Assembly (NCBI GenBank): GCA_007679095.1
Contig: VEFU01000018.1
Location: forward strand, 1-64,000
DNA length: 64,000 bases
Direction of reading: 5' to 3'
Source: Paenibacillus bovis
Lineage (GTDB): Bacteria; Bacillota; Bacilli; Bacillales; Bacillaceae_C
A program made the translations under genes and the position numbers. This document shows, one piece after another, positions 62,690-64,000 of the stretch. Positions within the stretch are counted from its first letter, which is position 1. The number at the start of each line of letters is the position of its first letter. Below the pieces are notes generated by a model that was not told the DNA's origin, searched no databases, and saw nothing but the letters and a program-made list of their open reading frames with translations.

Positions 62690-63300
62690 CCACACTTAAA
62701 AATATGAAACAAGTAATGGCTCATCCACTAGATTTCTTCTATGAATTGCAAAACCCAAGCCGCTTGAAATGGTCTCACGGCGTTATATTAATACTCCTTG
62801 CTTTTGTTGCGAGAATGGCTTCACTCTTATTAGTAGGCTACCATTTTGAAACTCGTGAAGCATATCAAATTTCTTATGGGCATGAGCTTATATGGATAGT
62901 AGTTCCTTGGATTACATGGTGTGTGGCTAACTGGAGTGTTAGTACAATTTTAGATGGTGAAGGTAAATTTAAGGAAATCTTTGTTGGTAGTGCTTATTGT
63001 TTAGCACCGTACATCGTGTTTATTATTCCGATCACGCTATTAACGAATGTAATCGCTCTAAGTGAAGGTGAGTTTTATCGAACGCTTTCCATGTTTGTAT
63101 TTGCTTGGGTTGGATTGCTGATTCTAATTAAAGTGAAAGTTCTTCATGATTTTGAATTAGGAAAACTGATCTTTATTACGTTTATTACGCTACTAGCAGT
63201 GGCAATAATCTGGTTCCTAGGGATATTGCTATATGGATTATTAAGCCAATTCATCAGTTTCTTCTTTGATATATTCAAAGAAATACGATTTAGGCTGTAG
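62686..63300 (+). CDS. YIP1-like integral membrane protein
   Basis: A 204 aa protein with about five membrane segments, related by pattern to the YIP1 domain family. It starts at a TTG within the TTGA overlap with the previous stop, preceded by AAGGAGGAGG, so translation is coupled. Function is unknown. The constant spacing in the operon suggests a subunit of the same membrane assembly. Confidence 0.75.
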   Translation: MTTLKNMKQVMAHPLDFFYELQNPSRLKWSHGVILILLAFVARMASLLLVGYHFETREAYQISYGHELIWIVVPWITWCVANWSVSTILDGEGKFKEIFVGSAYCLAPYIVFIIPITLLTNVIALSEGEFYRTLSMFVFAWVGLLILIKVKVLHDFELGKLIFITFITLLAVAIIWFLGILLYGLLSQFISFFFDIFKEIRFRL

Positions 63301-63315
63301 GAGGTGGGAAATATA

Positions 63316-64000
63316 ATGAAGGACCAGTTGGCAAATTCAAAGAAAAAAATATCTATTTTCTTCATTTGTCTGCTTCTAATTTTTAGTTTGCTACCATTCA
63401 ATGGTTTTGCCGAAGAAACAGATGGGGAAGACGAAGCAGCAACTACTGCTGAAACAACTGCTGAAGAGGAAGCAGCGACAGATACAGAAGCTACTGATGA
63501 AAATGCTGGTGACACAGCAGCAGATGAAGAAGAGGGAGAAGTAGAATACTATCCGATTACAGCAACAAAAAAGGTAACAGAAAATGCAAATCTAGAACTC
63601 TATATAGATGAAAAATCTGGAAATATTAGACTTGTAAATAAGAAATCTGGTTATGAGTGGTTAGGATCACCACTAGTACCGACTTCTACACTAGCAAATA
63701 ATAAGAAGTTTATGGATTCGCCTGTTCATATAACAACTACAGATGGATCAAGTATTTCCCAGACGTACACGTTAAAGGAAGCAGGAAATAAACTCGAATA
63801 CACTGACATTGAAAATGGTATTCGAGTAGACTTTGAACTAGTGGAGGAAAAACTTCGCTTTGCAGTAGAATACACACTAACAGACGACGGTTTTATCGTT
63901 AAAGTTCCAGACAACTCTATCAAAGAAGAAGGTACAGTACGTCTAATTTCATTGGAAGTATTACCGTTTTTCAATTCTGCGGATGAACAGTTAGATGAAG
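63316..64000 (+). CDS. DUF5696-type secreted protein, N-terminal part only
   Basis: The reading frame runs off the window end, giving 228 codons. AGGAGGTGGGAA precedes the ATG. A signal peptide ends near NGFA (about residue 32). A low-complexity Glu/Ala/Thr linker follows to about 75. The folded part opens with NLELYIDEKSGNIRLVNK and KSGYEWLGSP, as in DUF5696 proteins that accompany SBP-permease-NHL-YIP1 operons in Bacillales. Some such proteins have a glycosidase-like barrel later, beyond this window. Function is unknown. Confidence 0.72.
   Translation, partial: MKDQLANSKKKISIFFICLLLIFSLLPFNGFAEETDGEDEAATTAETTAEEEAATDTEATDENAGDTAADEEEGEVEYYPITATKKVTENANLELYIDEKSGNIRLVNKKSGYEWLGSPLVPTSTLANNKKFMDSPVHITTTDGSSISQTYTLKEAGNKLEYTDIENGIRVDFELVEEKLRFAVEYTLTDDGFIVKVPDNSIKEEGTVRLISLEVLPFFNSADEQLDE

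Overview
The window is low-GC DNA with strong Shine-Dalgarno sites, frequent TTG and GTG starts, lipoprotein-type solute-binding proteins and CcpA-type cre sites. Together with protein resemblance this points to a Bacillaceae-like Firmicute, possibly marine or halotolerant. There is no rRNA, tRNA, CRISPR array, transposase or phage gene. Nearly everything belongs to one very large carbohydrate-utilisation region specialised for sulfated sugars.

Layout. 1-4076: an operator, a lipoprotein solute-binding protein (SBP) and two permeases. 4128-10252: two DUF4185-type proteins, a small membrane protein, a repeat and a membrane-anchored GH43 enzyme with carbohydrate-binding modules. 10336-20139: AraC regulator 1, a divergent sulfatase, then an operon of SBP, GH43-like enzyme, sulfatase and GtaA-like protein. 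20647-21204: an unrelated DUF4256 gene. 21525-33768: SBP, sulfatase, TauE/SafE exporter, SMP-30 lactonase, CHR transporter pair, ROK regulator, formylglycine-generating enzyme (FGE), membrane AraC regulator, sulfatase. 34113-47189: permease pair, three tandem paralogous SBPs with a sulfatase between them, then three more sulfatases. 47889-50390: AraC regulator 2 and a divergent sulfatase. 50687-55937: GH43, GH2, LacI regulator, DUF4185-like protein. 56363-64000: a separate operon with a giant membrane-anchored CBM-SBP fusion, two permeases, an NHL/TPR membrane protein, a YIP1-like protein and the start of a DUF5696 protein.

How it fits together. All nine sulfatases carry a Cys-type CxPxR maturation motif, and none has a signal peptide. 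The FGE that would activate them is also cytoplasmic. The likely scheme is import of sulfated oligosaccharides by the ABC systems, intracellular desulfation, cleavage by the GH43, GH2 and DUF4185-type enzymes, and disposal of sulfur oxyanions through TauE/SafE and perhaps the CHR pair. No ABC ATPase is encoded here, so a shared MsmX-type ATPase elsewhere is expected. The enzyme set hints at a sulfated arabinan or arabinogalactan-like substrate, but the sequence does not prove it.

Regulation. Six promoters carry the same tandem-repeat operator: two 14-base copies with a 23-base period, ending 21-23 bases before the -10 box. It occurs before three SBP operons, two sulfatases and one DUF4185 gene, and two of the six sites lie next to the two paralogous AraC genes. 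cre sites mark a second set of promoters. Most SBP genes are followed by a hairpin, which suits excess SBP over downstream products.
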